Positions 25,574 through 35,113 of a stretch of DNA of 61,333 nucleotides are shown piece after piece (position 1 is the first letter of the stretch; each line of letters starts with the position of its first letter). Under the pieces are notes generated by a model. That model searched no databases and had not been told where the DNA came from. It was given only the letters and a program-made list of their open reading frames with translations. Origin of the DNA: CAZZKJ01 sp964654695 (lineage in GTDB: Bacteria; Krumholzibacteriota; Krumholzibacteriia; WVZY01). The DNA is taken from positions 1-61,333 of the forward strand of contig CAZZKJ010000010.1 in the NCBI GenBank assembly GCA_964654695.1, in the 5' to 3' direction. Position numbers and translations under genes: made by a program.

Positions 25574-27355
25574 TTAGTTCGCCCCTTTTTTCGCAGATTC
25601 GATTTTTTGAAGCAGCTCGGTGTTCAATCCCTGAAGTTTCTTCGATTGTTCATAAGCTGCAAGAGCTTTGCGGTAGCGTTTGAGGGCGCGGTAGGCATCT
25701 CCCAGATGTTCGAGCATGATCGGATCGTTCTTTATTATCTCCGTTGCTTTTTCCAATTCGATAAGAGCCTTATCGTAATCGCCCCGCATGTAATAAACCC
25801 ATCCGAGACTGTCCATGTAGTAACCATTTGCCGGATCGGCCGCCATAGCTTTCTTTACCATCGATTCGGCTTTTTCCAGATTTCCTCCGCTTTCTGCCAG
25901 AAGATAGCCGTAAAAATTATTGATATCGGGATCATCGGGCTTCATTTCGTAAAGAGCGTTCAGGTATTTTTTCGCTTTCGTAAAGTGCCTGTTCTTTTCT
26001 TCCACTCCGGCCAGAGCCAGGAGGATTCTGGGATCATCGGACTTTGCTTTGAAGGCTTCATACAGCATTTTTCCGGCTGCTTCCAGTGAATCCACGCCCT
26101 GGTAGGCGACCCCAACCAGATAGAATCCTTCGTAATCGCCCTCCTTGACAGAGCGCGCTGCTTTGGAGATAAGACCCAGGGCTTCCTTTTCATCCAGCTT
26201 AATAGGCGCGGCTTCATTGCCGGCAAACTTAGGAGAAGATGCGAAAAAAAGGCTCAAATAGCTCCGGTAATCCTGCGGATCTATCTCAATCGCTCGTTTG
26301 TAATACGATAATGCTTCGTCCCGGCGGCCGGCCCGCAGGTTAATTTCTCCCAGTATGCGGGCTAATTCCTGGCTGCTCTCTTCCTCCAAAAATACTTTTT
26401 CGAAAACAGAGAGCGCTTCATTGAATTCCTTGGCTTCATAATAAAACCGTCCCAGCAAAATACGTCCTTCCTTGCTGAGGGAAACGCTGCGGACGCGCTG
26501 TTCGAGCAGCTTTATACCGTCGTCATACCTTCCATCCTCAAGATACATACTGCATAGCTTGATAAGCGCCTGTTGGTTATCCTGATCGCGGGCGATGACA
26601 CCCTTCAGCAAAGAGTCGGCCCGCGCGTGGCGCGCGGTTCTTATGAAGACCGACGCCAGTTCAACCGCTGCCTCGGAGAAAGCAGGGTTGAGAGCCAGCG
26701 CTTTGGAGAAAGCAATCTCCGCATCTGCGATACGCTTGAATCGCTCCAGAAGCAGGCCGCGTCTAAAATGCATGTACGGATAATTGCCTTCTAGTATGAC
26801 GGCATTGTCGTACGCTTTTAACGCTTTTAAATATGCTCCCTGCTCATAATAAATCTTTCCCAGCAGGCGCTGCACTTCAAAGGAGGCGGGGCCGACGCGC
26901 GCGGCTTTTTCCAGCATATTCGACGCCCCGCCGGTATTGCCCTCCAGGTACAAAACCTTGCCCTTCAAGAGCAGGGCATCATGATTGGAGTTTTCCCGGC
27001 CAAGTATTTCATCGACGATCTTCGAGCAGCTGCTGACCCGGCCCTGGCGGAAATAGGCTTCGGCCAGCTTTACGCCAATTAGCGTATTATAGCCGCTCTT
27101 CTGCCACGAGTTTTCAAGATATTTCACCGCGGCCTGGTCCGCTCCCCTGTCCATGAGGAATACCCCCAACATGAAGGCCGAGAACGCCTCGTCACCACCC
27201 CGCAGCCTGGGTTCGTAATTTGTTATTTCAGAAGATGTTTGGCTGTAAACCGGCAGGTTGGGGCACAGTGTAATTACCATCATTACCAGCACGGCCGCGT
27301 ACGCCGGCAGCTTAATTTGACAGGCTTTAAAAACGTGAAGCATTATCGTCCTCAT
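25574..27355 (-). CDS. Large exported TPR-repeat protein
   Basis: 593 aa. An N-terminal signal sequence (about 14-38, ending near VYSQ) is followed by roughly fourteen TPR units through to the C-terminus, for example YYEQGAYLKALKAYDNAVIL and YYMRGDYDKALIELEKATEI. Such proteins scaffold envelope complexes in Bacteroidetes and Deltaproteobacteria. The neighbouring DUF4292-like lipoprotein and the divergent beta-barrel gene support an envelope role. No enzymatic motif is visible. Confidence 0.82.
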   Translation of the reverse strand: MRTIMLHVFKACQIKLPAYAAVLVMMVITLCPNLPVYSQTSSEITNYEPRLRGGDEAFSAFMLGVFLMDRGADQAAVKYLENSWQKSGYNTLIGVKLAEAYFRQGRVSSCSKIVDEILGRENSNHDALLLKGKVLYLEGNTGGASNMLEKAARVGPASFEVQRLLGKIYYEQGAYLKALKAYDNAVILEGNYPYMHFRRGLLLERFKRIADAEIAFSKALALNPAFSEAAVELASVFIRTARHARADSLLKGVIARDQDNQQALIKLCSMYLEDGRYDDGIKLLEQRVRSVSLSKEGRILLGRFYYEAKEFNEALSVFEKVFLEEESSQELARILGEINLRAGRRDEALSYYKRAIEIDPQDYRSYLSLFFASSPKFAGNEAAPIKLDEKEALGLISKAARSVKEGDYEGFYLVGVAYQGVDSLEAAGKMLYEAFKAKSDDPRILLALAGVEEKNRHFTKAKKYLNALYEMKPDDPDINNFYGYLLAESGGNLEKAESMVKKAMAADPANGYYMDSLGWVYYMRGDYDKALIELEKATEIIKNDPIMLEHLGDAYRALKRYRKALAAYEQSKKLQGLNTELLQKIESAKKGAN

Positions 27356-27390
27356 GGTTCAAAGTGAAATAGCTGGTAGTACGATCGCTT

Positions 27391-27405
27391 ATCATATATT
27401 ATAAT
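27391..27405. promoter_or_regulatory. Divergent AT-rich promoter region
   Basis: The only divergent gap of this part of the window (27356-27425). TATAAT occurs at 27400-27405 on the plus strand, and on the minus strand at 27403-27398 together with TATGAT at 27396-27391. No clear -35 box is seen on either side. It probably drives the TPR/DUF4292 genes leftward and the CxxCH lipoprotein/beta-barrel pair rightward. Confidence 0.4.
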
Positions 27406-27425
27406 TTAACTTGAAAGGTGATGCC

Positions 27426-27974
27426 ATGAGAAAGCTTGCTTGCAAAATCGCTTCCAGGGCGGCCCAAAAAGTTCATCTGTTTTCGGCTGTGGTCTCTCTG
27501 GCCGTCGTTTTTGCAATCCCCGCCTGTTATACGCTTCTAAAACACCCGACCGTGTTGGAAGATGATTATTCCCGCGCTGAAACCAACAACTGCGGTTCAT
27601 GCCATTCGGAGACCGATCTTTGGGGATACCATCATCCCAGAGATGCATACTATCCCGGTGGGGGATACTATGACGAGTGGCTTTACTACTACGAGATGCC
27701 GTGGTGGTTCGAGTCCTACTGGTTTTATGACCGGGGAAACGGATCCGAATCTGTACCGCTTCACCAGCGGTCTCTCCGGCCCGATGGAGTCAAAGGAAGC
27801 ACGACGCGAGTTCGAGGAACACCTGTCGAATCGACCGGCAAGGGCCGGTCCGGCGATTCTAGCCTTAAAATGAAGATAAAGAAGAAGGATGATAAAAAAG
27901 ATGATTCCAAAAAGGAAAAAAACAGCAAGAGATCTCTTCGAAAAAAAGGGAAAAAGAAGAAAAAGAATAATTGA
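27426..27974 (+). CDS. CxxCH-containing, aromatic-rich lipoprotein with lysine-rich tail
   Basis: 182 aa. The signal peptide ends in a lipobox IPAC (Cys 34). The mature part has one CGSCH motif (C56, C59, H60), the c-type heme attachment pattern. A strikingly Tyr/Trp-rich stretch follows (about 68-103) and then a Lys/Asp-rich tail from about 145. The ATG at 27426 is chosen for the AAGGTG upstream. The last 86 bp overlap the next gene in another frame, which explains the basic tail. Whether heme is bound is uncertain, since no axial Met ligand is evident. The family was not recognised. Confidence 0.72.
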   Translation: MRKLACKIASRAAQKVHLFSAVVSLAVVFAIPACYTLLKHPTVLEDDYSRAETNNCGSCHSETDLWGYHHPRDAYYPGGGYYDEWLYYYEMPWWFESYWFYDRGNGSESVPLHQRSLRPDGVKGSTTRVRGTPVESTGKGRSGDSSLKMKIKKKDDKKDDSKKEKNSKRSLRKKGKKKKKNN

Positions 27975-29289
27975 AACCGCCGTTTTCGCTGCAGCTCTTT
28001 TTATTCTACCCTGCTCCCTTTATTCACAGGATATAAACCAGGCAACGGACCTGGAAGATATGGGTTTTACAACACCTGTTTTTTCAGGAGCCCGGTCGGC
28101 AGGCCTGGCCGGCGCCTGCACCGCAATCGGCGGCGATGTGCATTCTCTTTTTTACAACCCCGCGGGCCTGGCCCGAACCAGGCGCATCGATGCTGCCATC
28201 GGATTTCAACACGATAAGAGCAGCTATCAAAACATTTTTTACGGAAACTCCAACGGTGCTGATTTTTCTTCTACCAACCTCGGACATCTGGCGGTGGCCT
28301 ACCCGATGCCGACGTACCGGGGAAGTGTGGTCGCAGCATTCGGCATTTACAGGAATTACACCAGTGATCTCGATCTTTTTTACAGCGGATTCAATTCCTC
28401 GACCAATACGCTGGACAATTATGTGCTTCAACAGTCGGGTTCCGTTTTCAGCTACAATGCCGGCTTCGGAGTCGACCTGTCGCCGGGCTTGTCGGTGGGG
28501 GCCTCCTTCTTCGTTCTCGATGGAAACCTGAAAGCGCTCACTCAGTACAGTTACATTTTTCCCGGGCCCCTGGTAGACGGTGATCTCAATAAGGTTTTCA
28601 TTGACGATGATGTCGAAACCGACCTTGATGGATACGGCGGCAGGCTGGGAGTACAGTTTCATCCTTTGCAGGAATGGTACTTCGGACTTGCGGTGATGAC
28701 TCCAATATGGGTTGGCATCGACGGCGATGGCATAACCGAGGAGATCGATTATTATCAGAACGCTCCGGATTCGGCATTCGAGGAAACGGGTTTTATAAGC
28801 ACGGATTACAGGCTGCCCTTCCAGATAAATGCAGGTATAAGCTATTCTCCATTCAATGCGCTTCTGGTAAGCCTGGATATCGCCTATGCGGACTGGTCGC
28901 AGGCGACCATCGATAAGAGCCAGATAAAACTGTCATCGCAAAACGGAACCCCGCGCGCACCCGAGTCGGTATTGAGAGAAATAGTAAACTTCAATGCGGG
29001 CGTGGAAATAACCATACCCAACACGCCTCTGCGCCTGAGGGGAGGATATGCCTACCTTCCCTATCCTCTAAAGTATCTGCAGGCCGACAGGATCGATAAT
29101 AATGATATTCAAAAAGCGGTTATAAAAAACGAGCGGCAGTTATTTTCGATGGGAGCTGGCAGCCTGATAGGCAAGGTTTTGACTATGGATTTCGCTTTCG
29201 TCTACACTACCGGGGAAAGATCCATACCGACCCTAAAATACGATCAGACGTTAAAGCGTTTTTTGTTGTCGGCTTCGTACAGGTTCTAA
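27889..29289 (+). CDS. Outer-membrane beta-barrel protein (PorV/UPF0164/FadL-like)
   Basis: 466 aa. After a long basic N-region (about 1-25) comes a signal sequence (about 26-46, ending YSQ). The mature start TPVFSGARSAGLAGACTAIGGDVHSLFYNPAGLA is typical of the PorV/OmpP1-FadL-like barrel families (given here in two readings: FSGARSAGLAGA and SLFYNPAGLA). Alternating strand pattern continues to a C-terminal aromatic residue (SASYRF), as expected for BAM substrates. The start codon is uncertain: 27889 or 27901 would both overlap the upstream lipoprotein gene. Role may be transport of hydrophobic compounds or shuttling for secretion. Confidence 0.82.
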   Translation: MIKKMIPKRKKTARDLFEKKGKRRKRIIETAVFAAALFILPCSLYSQDINQATDLEDMGFTTPVFSGARSAGLAGACTAIGGDVHSLFYNPAGLARTRRIDAAIGFQHDKSSYQNIFYGNSNGADFSSTNLGHLAVAYPMPTYRGSVVAAFGIYRNYTSDLDLFYSGFNSSTNTLDNYVLQQSGSVFSYNAGFGVDLSPGLSVGASFFVLDGNLKALTQYSYIFPGPLVDGDLNKVFIDDDVETDLDGYGGRLGVQFHPLQEWYFGLAVMTPIWVGIDGDGITEEIDYYQNAPDSAFEETGFISTDYRLPFQINAGISYSPFNALLVSLDIAYADWSQATIDKSQIKLSSQNGTPRAPESVLREIVNFNAGVEITIPNTPLRLRGGYAYLPYPLKYLQADRIDNNDIQKAVIKNERQLFSMGAGSLIGKVLTMDFAFVYTTGERSIPTLKYDQTLKRFLLSASYRF

Positions 29290-29335
29290 TATTTTTCGAG
29301 CAGGATATCTTATTTTTTGAAATGTCAACACGAGC

Positions 29336-29827
29336 CTACTTCTTGCGAGCGGTTCCGGAGAGCAGAGACATGTATGCTTCATCGAGTTTTTCCATCATTT
29401 CCTCGCTCAGCCCGCCTCCCGTTTCCATAATTTTGTTGTAGAGTTCCTCTAAATAACGGCACAAAGATACCTGGCGGTTGGATATTTGCTCGAATACGAG
29501 CTTCTTCAATTCTTCTGAACGCTTGATGAAATCCGGGTCCGATGTTTCGACATCTTTCACATTGTGAAAATAATCATTCAACAAGTTCATCCAGTAGCTC
29601 TCGTGATCGCCATCATTATCGAAAACGCAACCCGGCTTATCGACGAGAAAACAATATCCGTATATGAAATACGTGCACTGGATCAGCCCCTGTAGGAAAA
29701 ATCGGCGCAGGCAATCGACGCCCGTCTCCGTAAGCTTGCAGGGCAAACCGCATTCGCGGCAAAGGGGTTCCAGATCTCCGCCGTAAATGAAAGAAACACA
29801 TGGAATATCAATGTCAGGACTGCCCAT
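29336..29827 (-). CDS. Cysteine-rich hypothetical protein
   Basis: 163 aa, function not recognised. No signal peptide or membrane helix is clear. Cysteines cluster in the N-terminal half (C10, C23, C26, C30, then C39, C51, C59 and C67), including CRECGLPC, so metal binding is possible. The C-terminal half is helical and charged. It lies about 30 bp downstream of rnc, at the end of the fatty-acid cluster, and converges with the plus-strand barrel gene. The 46-bp space between them shows no clear terminator hairpin. Confidence 0.6.
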   Translation of the reverse strand: MGSPDIDIPCVSFIYGGDLEPLCRECGLPCKLTETGVDCLRRFFLQGLIQCTYFIYGYCFLVDKPGCVFDNDGDHESYWMNLLNDYFHNVKDVETSDPDFIKRSEELKKLVFEQISNRQVSLCRYLEELYNKIMETGGGLSEEMMEKLDEAYMSLLSGTARKK

Positions 29828-29857
29828 TATATTAAATAATATGCATGAATTGTGCCT

Positions 29858-30664
29858 CTATGCATCAATTGGCACGCCGTTTGGGGCATCGGGTGAATTA
29901 AGAAGCTTTTTATAGGCGACCCTGGCGGCTTCCTGTTCGGCCTGCTTCTTGGTTTTCCCGGATCCTGAACCCAGCACCCTGCTTTTAACGCTCACATCGA
30001 CTTTGAATTCCTTGTCGTGTTCGGGACCGCGTGTGCTCCGAACCAGGTAATGCGGAAAAGTTTTATGAAGGGCCTGTATGTATTCCTGGAGGAGGCTCTT
30101 GTAGTTAATATTTTCTTCGTTATAGACAATCTCCTTGAGATCGGCCAGAAGCAGACCGGCTATACATCTATTCGCGGCTTCGAAGCCCCCATCCAGAAAT
30201 ACCGCCCCAAAAACGGCTTCCATGGTATCCGCCAGAACGCTGTCCGTTTCATTGACTCCGGCTTTATAAGCATTGTCGCTCATCAGTATGTAGGTGCCCA
30301 GTTTTATTCTCCTTGCATAATGGGCGAGAATGGGTTTGCTGACTATGATCGATTTCATTTTTGTCAGCTCTCCTTCGCTTTTATGGGGATAAATCCTGAA
30401 CAGATGGTGATTTACAGCCAATGACAGGACTGCATCGCCAAGGAATTCCTTGCGTTCGTTTGAAATAGTGATATTCAGTTGAGGATCGGAATCCGGAAGA
30501 TAGGATCGGTGAACCAGTGAATCGACAAGGATACGCTCATTCTTGAATTCGTGCCCCAGTAAACGCTCTAGTTCTTTCAGTTTCGCTTCGCCAATCAGCC
30601 CGTTGCGGAAGTGTTCAGTTCCCGGTTTAAAGAAATGTGCAATTCGTGATAATAGCGAGAACAT
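29858..30664 (-). CDS. rnc: Ribonuclease III
   Basis: A 268-aa double-strand RNA endonuclease used in rRNA and mRNA processing. The catalytic domain has the signature NERKEFLGDAVL and the second acidic site (LADTMEAVFGAVFLDGG). The C-terminal double-strand-RNA-binding domain ends near KKQAEQEAARVAYKKLL. It follows fabF by 15 bp, the classical acpP-fabF-rnc order. There is a 45-residue N-terminal extension before the RNase III domain. Confidence 0.97.
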   Translation of the reverse strand: MFSLLSRIAHFFKPGTEHFRNGLIGEAKLKELERLLGHEFKNERILVDSLVHRSYLPDSDPQLNITISNERKEFLGDAVLSLAVNHHLFRIYPHKSEGELTKMKSIIVSKPILAHYARRIKLGTYILMSDNAYKAGVNETDSVLADTMEAVFGAVFLDGGFEAANRCIAGLLLADLKEIVYNEENINYKSLLQEYIQALHKTFPHYLVRSTRGPEHDKEFKVDVSVKSRVLGSGSGKTKKQAEQEAARVAYKKLLNSPDAPNGVPIDA

Positions 30665-30679
30665 AGTGCTTGGGTTTTT

Positions 30680-31933
30680 TCATGCACCGGTGAATTTTCG
30701 TGTGATAATCGCCACATTATGACCGCCAAATCCAAAAGAATTCGACAGCGCGGTTTCAATAGACTGTTCGAGGCACTTATTCGGAACATAATCCAGATCG
30801 CAGGCCGGGTCCGGATTATCCAAATTGATCGTCGGGGGAATCCGGCCCTCTTTCAAGGCCAAAATGCAGAAAATCAGTTCGATCGCAGCCGCGGCCCCCA
30901 GAAGGTGCCCCACTATGGACTTGGTCGAACTTACTTTGAGCTTGTAGGCGTTGGCCCCGAAAACGCTTTTTATGGCTCCCGTCTCCGCCGCATCATTAAG
31001 CTGGGTGCTGGTGCCATGAGCATTGATGTAATCGACTTCGGATGGATCTATCGCTGCGTCTCGAAGGGCGCTTTTCATCGCTCTGGCGGCGCCCTCCCCG
31101 TCAGGTGAGGGGCTGGTCATATGATGCGCGTCGCCGGTCAGCCCTACACCGATGATTTCGGCCAGTATTTCCGCGCCCCGGCTTCTGGCATGTTCCATTT
31201 CTTCGAGAAAGAGTATTCCCGATCCTTCACCCATAACAAAACCATCACGGTCCCTGTCGAACGGCCTGGATGCTTTTTGAGGCTCATCATTTCTTCGGGA
31301 CAGGGCCTTCATCGAAGAGAAGCCGCCGAGGGCCATAGGTGTAATAGTAGCTTCGGTTCCGCCGGTAAGGACCGCGTCCACCATCCCCGATCGAATTAGA
31401 AGACACGCATCGGCTATGGCGTTTCCTCCAGAGGCGCAAGCAGATACCGTGGCGTAATTTGGCCCTTTGAATCCGTAGACGATTGAAATATGTCCTGAGG
31501 ACATATCGGAGATCATCATTGGAATGAAAAAAGGGCTGATTTTACCCGGCCCTTTGTTCATCAAATTAGTGTGCTGCTTTTCAAAAGTGCCGATGCCGCC
31601 GATGCCGGAACCTATTATTACCCCCACGGATTCTTTATCGAGATTATCGATATCAACCATCTCAACACATTGGGCCGCTGCGGCGCACGCCAGGTGAACG
31701 GATCTGTCGGTTCGCCTGGCATCTCTCGGATCCATGTATTTCGTCGGATCGAAGTGCTTGATCTCACCTGCGATGCGGGCAGGAAATGCGGCTACGTCGA
31801 AAGATTCAATCCTGGTTATCGCGCTTCTGCCTTCGGTCAGACTTTTCCACGTTTCCAGGGTTGTAAAGCCTGCCGAGGTAACACAGCCGATTCCCGTAAC
31901 CGCTACTCTTCTTGAACTGGGGATTTGTTGCAT
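30680..31933 (-). CDS. fabF: 3-oxoacyl-[ACP] synthase II
   Basis: Condensing enzyme of fatty-acid elongation, 417 aa from the chosen ATG at 31933. This start has CAGGTG just upstream; a TTG ten codons earlier would overlap acpP sequence. The Cys-His-His triad is intact: C166 in VSACASGG, His in HGTSTQLND and His in KSIVGHLLGAAA. The order acpP-fabF is conserved in most bacteria. Confidence 0.97.
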   Translation of the reverse strand: MQQIPSSRRVAVTGIGCVTSAGFTTLETWKSLTEGRSAITRIESFDVAAFPARIAGEIKHFDPTKYMDPRDARRTDRSVHLACAAAAQCVEMVDIDNLDKESVGVIIGSGIGGIGTFEKQHTNLMNKGPGKISPFFIPMMISDMSSGHISIVYGFKGPNYATVSACASGGNAIADACLLIRSGMVDAVLTGGTEATITPMALGGFSSMKALSRRNDEPQKASRPFDRDRDGFVMGEGSGILFLEEMEHARSRGAEILAEIIGVGLTGDAHHMTSPSPDGEGAARAMKSALRDAAIDPSEVDYINAHGTSTQLNDAAETGAIKSVFGANAYKLKVSSTKSIVGHLLGAAAAIELIFCILALKEGRIPPTINLDNPDPACDLDYVPNKCLEQSIETALSNSFGFGGHNVAIITRKFTGA

Positions 31934-31969
31934 TGATTCACCTGAAACATGCAGGCCGAGCAATACGGC

Positions 31970-32206
31970 TCATCCCTGCTTTGACATTATGTAATCAATC
32001 GCATTTTGGACCGTCTTGATTTTATCCGCTTCTTCATCCGGAATATCCAATCCGAACTCATCCTCGAGGGCCATAACCAGTTCCACTGTGTCCAGGGAAT
32101 CAGCCTTGAGATCTTCGGCAAACTTGGCATCGTTAGTGATCTGGTCGGCATTTACAGATAACTTTTCCTCAATAATTTTCTTAACTTTCTCTTCAACTGT
32201 TGACAT
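31970..32206 (-). CDS. acpP: Acyl carrier protein
   Basis: A 78-aa acidic helical protein that carries acyl chains on 4'-phosphopantetheine. The prosthetic group attaches to S37 in DSLDTVE. It lies 33 bp after fabG and about 36 bp before fabF. AGGAGG is present upstream of the ATG, suggesting strong translation as expected for this abundant protein. Confidence 0.98.
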   Translation of the reverse strand: MSTVEEKVKKIIEEKLSVNADQITNDAKFAEDLKADSLDTVELVMALEDEFGLDIPDEEADKIKTVQNAIDYIMSKQG

Positions 32207-32239
32207 TGTTCGTTGCCACCTCCTTGGCAGAATAAAGCA

Positions 32240-32992
32240 TCAGCCCGCCATTACCATTCCACCATCGCAGTTCAGAACCTGCCCGGTGACATAGCCGGCA
32301 AAGTCGGACAATAGAAATAAAACAACATTGGTAACATCTTTGGTTTCACCAAAGCGGGTAAGCGGGATCGCTTCCAGCATCTTGTTCCTGACTTCATCGC
32401 TAAGGGCATCGGTCATCGGAGTGTTGATAAAACCGGGCGCAACCGCGTTTACGGTAATACCTCTTGATGCGAATTCCTTGGCAGCGGACTTGGTGAAACC
32501 TATTATGCCCGCCTTGCTTGCGGCGTAGTTTGCCTGCCCCGCGTTGCCCACGAGCCCTATCACTGAAGCAATGCTGACTATTCGTCCATACCGTCTTTTG
32601 AGCATATGCGGTGCAAGGGCCTTGGTTATATTGAAAGTACCGGTCAGGTTGACGGCTATTACCGCATTCCAATCGTCGGGCTTCATTCTTATGAGAAGCT
32701 TATCCCGCACGATTCCGGCATTATTAATAAGAAAATCAACATGATCCATATCTTTAAGAATTTTATCACCCGCAGCGGACGTTTCATCGAACGAAGCAAC
32801 ATTGCAGCCGTAGGCCCTGCATTTGCTTCCCGGGAAGACACCGGAAATTCGCTCGGCCGCCGCCGCAGATTCTTCCTTATTCAAATCAACTACGGCTACC
32901 GACGCACCTTTTGATGCCAGCATCCGCGAAATTTCAAATCCTATACCTCGCGCCGCTCCGGTTACTACGGCATTTTTGCCTGTGAAATCCAT
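32240..32992 (-). CDS. fabG: 3-oxoacyl-[ACP] reductase
   Basis: A 250-aa short-chain dehydrogenase that reduces 3-oxoacyl-ACP with NADPH. The Rossmann motif is TGAARGIG, followed by NNAG; the catalytic Ser, Tyr and Lys lie in SVIGLVGNAGQANYAASKAG. Length and position between fabD and acpP are canonical. Confidence 0.97.
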   Translation of the reverse strand: MDFTGKNAVVTGAARGIGFEISRMLASKGASVAVVDLNKEESAAAAERISGVFPGSKCRAYGCNVASFDETSAAGDKILKDMDHVDFLINNAGIVRDKLLIRMKPDDWNAVIAVNLTGTFNITKALAPHMLKRRYGRIVSIASVIGLVGNAGQANYAASKAGIIGFTKSAAKEFASRGITVNAVAPGFINTPMTDALSDEVRNKMLEAIPLTRFGETKDVTNVVLFLLSDFAGYVTGQVLNCDGGMVMAG

Positions 32993-33075
32993 TTAGGCCG
33001 CCAGTTTATGTTGAATTCGACTTTGAAAAGGATTTGAATATATCAAAATCCCTTCCTTCTTCAAGGGGAAAATTG

Positions 33076-34002
33076 TCATTCCAGTGATACAGTTTGTTCA
33101 AGTCCCTCTGTAGTGGACAGAGAGGTTACAGAGACATCGCCGGCGATCCGCTTTACAAGACCCGCGAGAACTCTGCCGGGACCGACTTCCAGCAGATGCC
33201 CGCTTTTCAAAGCGATCAGCGTGTTCATGCAATCGATCCATTTCACAGGACTGGTCAGTTGTTTTTCCAGCAGCGGCAGCACAAGCTCCTTGTCTTCGAC
33301 CGCCGCGCCGGAAACGTTGGATACCCAGGGAAGACGCAGCCTGCCCTGATTGAATCCTGAAATATAATCCATCAATTCCCCGGCAGCTTCCTGCATGAGT
33401 GGAGAATGAAAAGCCCCGCTGACCTGCAGCCTCAAAGCTCTCCTTGCTCCTGCATCCAGCGCGAGCTCAACAACCTTGTCGACGGCTTGCACCTCTCCGG
33501 ACACAGCTAACTGTTTGTCTGTATTATAATTAGCAATAACAACAATACCTTCACCGGACGCTTCCGACACGCATTGTTCAACGGCGCTCTGTTCAAGGCC
33601 GATAATCGCAGCCATGGCGCCGGGGCGTTTCAATCCGGCATTGAACATCAGTTCTCCCCTTCTCCTGACGATCATCAGAGCATCCATAGCTTTGAAGAAT
33701 CCGGCGGCAACCAGCGCCGAGAATTCGCCCAGGCTGTGACCGGCGGCAATTGAAGGATATATGCCCCGGCCCTGCAACACGGAGAGCACTGCGATACTGT
33801 GAAGCAGGATAGCGGGCTGCGCGTTCTTGGTTTGGGTCAATTCCTCAATATCGCCCGCAAAAGATAATCCAGTTATATCAAACCCAAGCTTGTTATTGGC
33901 CTCTTTGTATAATTCCCGGACCAGGGGAAATTCATCATAATAATCCCTGCCCATACCTATGAACTGAGAGGCCTGTCCCGGGAAGATCATTTTTGCCAGC
34001 AT
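33076..34002 (-). CDS. fabD: Malonyl-CoA:ACP transacylase
   Basis: Loads malonate onto ACP. 308 aa from the ATG at 34002, chosen because GTGAGG lies 6-10 nt upstream; a GTG four codons earlier is possible. The nucleophile elbow GHSLGE has S90, and the catalytic His lies in SGAFHSPLM. The N-terminal FPGQASQ is typical. It lies 83 bp before fabG. Confidence 0.96.
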   Translation of the reverse strand: MLAKMIFPGQASQFIGMGRDYYDEFPLVRELYKEANNKLGFDITGLSFAGDIEELTQTKNAQPAILLHSIAVLSVLQGRGIYPSIAAGHSLGEFSALVAAGFFKAMDALMIVRRRGELMFNAGLKRPGAMAAIIGLEQSAVEQCVSEASGEGIVVIANYNTDKQLAVSGEVQAVDKVVELALDAGARRALRLQVSGAFHSPLMQEAAGELMDYISGFNQGRLRLPWVSNVSGAAVEDKELVLPLLEKQLTSPVKWIDCMNTLIALKSGHLLEVGPGRVLAGLVKRIAGDVSVTSLSTTEGLEQTVSLE

Positions 34003-34117
34003 TTTCAACCTCACTTCAATATTCTTTCGGAGCTTTTGCGAGACTATACTTTTTTCGCATCGCGCCGTGATCCGGAATGAAAAACTCTCCTGCTCCGAGG
34101 GCGATCTCCAAGCATAA

Positions 34118-35113
34118 TTATGAATACCGAAGAAGAACCGAACCCCACGTCAGGCCGCCCCCGAAACTTACAAAAAGCACCAGGTCGCCCCTTTTCAACC
34201 GGCCGTCCCGAACGGCTTCGTCATAGGCGATGGGGATGCTTGCCGAGGATGTGTTGCCAAGACGGTCCAAATTTACTACGACTTTCTCTGATGGAATCGA
34301 GAGCTTCTCAGCGATCGCATCTATGATTCGAATATTAGCCTGATGGGGAATGAAAAGATCCACATCTTGAAGAGATGCCCCGGCATTGCCCAGGACTTTC
34401 GTTATGGCATCAGCCATAGCTCTTACCGCATACTTGAAAACACCATCGCCTTTCATTTTTATGCAATGGTCTTTCTTTTCTTGCTTTTTCGCATCAAAAG
34501 GCATTCTAGAACCACCTGCGGGAATATAAAGAAGATCTGTCAACGAGCCATTGCTTTTCATATATGTACTCATAATCCCTTCGTCCCGCCCGCAGGCTTC
34601 GATTACGGCGGCGCCGGCTCCATCTCCGAACAGAACGCATGTCGACCTGTCTTCCCAGTCTACGAACTTGCTGAGGATTTCGACGCCGATAACCATTATT
34701 TTCTCCATCTTTCCTGAGGCAATAAATGCATGGGCGGTACTCAAAGCATAGACAAATCCGCTGCAGGCGCCGCAAAGATCGAATGCAACGGCGTTCCAGG
34801 CGCCGAGTTTATTTTGAACGAAGCACGCCGTTGCGGGAAACCGCACATCCGAGGTTACCGTTGACACGATCACGGCATCGAGATCTTCAGCGTCAAAACC
34901 GGAATCCTCGAGAGCGGATTTAGCCGCAGCGGCAGCCAGGTCGGACGCCGCCTTGTCGTCGGTGACGATTCTTCGTTCATGAATCCCGGTCCGCGAAACG
35001 ATCCACTCGTCCGAAGTGTCCACCATTTTTTCCAGATCGAAATTGCTCAAAATTTTATCAGGGCAGTAATGACCGCTGCCTGCTATCCGCGCGCTTCTAA
35101 GTAATTTTGGCAA
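34118..35113 (-). CDS. fabH: 3-oxoacyl-[ACP] synthase III
   Basis: Starts fatty-acid synthesis by condensing acetyl-CoA with malonyl-ACP. No ATG fits the usual N-terminus. A TTG at 35113 preceded by GGAAAGG gives a 331-aa protein that begins like other FabH proteins (SARIAGSGHYCPDKIL) and overlaps the end of plsX by 17 nt. An upstream ATG at 35197 would add 28 odd residues. The triad is C117 in CGACSGF, His in PHQANIRI and Asn in GNTSSASIP. Confidence 0.93.
   Translation of the reverse strand: MPKLLRSARIAGSGHYCPDKILSNFDLEKMVDTSDEWIVSRTGIHERRIVTDDKAASDLAAAAAKSALEDSGFDAEDLDAVIVSTVTSDVRFPATACFVQNKLGAWNAVAFDLCGACSGFVYALSTAHAFIASGKMEKIMVIGVEILSKFVDWEDRSTCVLFGDGAGAAVIEACGRDEGIMSTYMKSNGSLTDLLYIPAGGSRMPFDAKKQEKKDHCIKMKGDGVFKYAVRAMADAITKVLGNAGASLQDVDLFIPHQANIRIIDAIAEKLSIPSEKVVVNLDRLGNTSSASIPIAYDEAVRDGRLKRGDLVLFVSFGGGLTWGSVLLRYS

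Noticed and set aside
28084..28662. A 192-aa minus-strand frame antisense to the beta-barrel gene
   Set aside because: The plus-strand frame has a signal sequence, a barrel pattern and a C-terminal aromatic residue; the antisense frame has none of these.
29858..29900. Repeated ATTGATGCAT / ATTCATGCAT near the rnc stop as a mobile-element footprint
   Set aside because: Copies are short, imperfect and partly coding; no flanking inverted repeats were seen.
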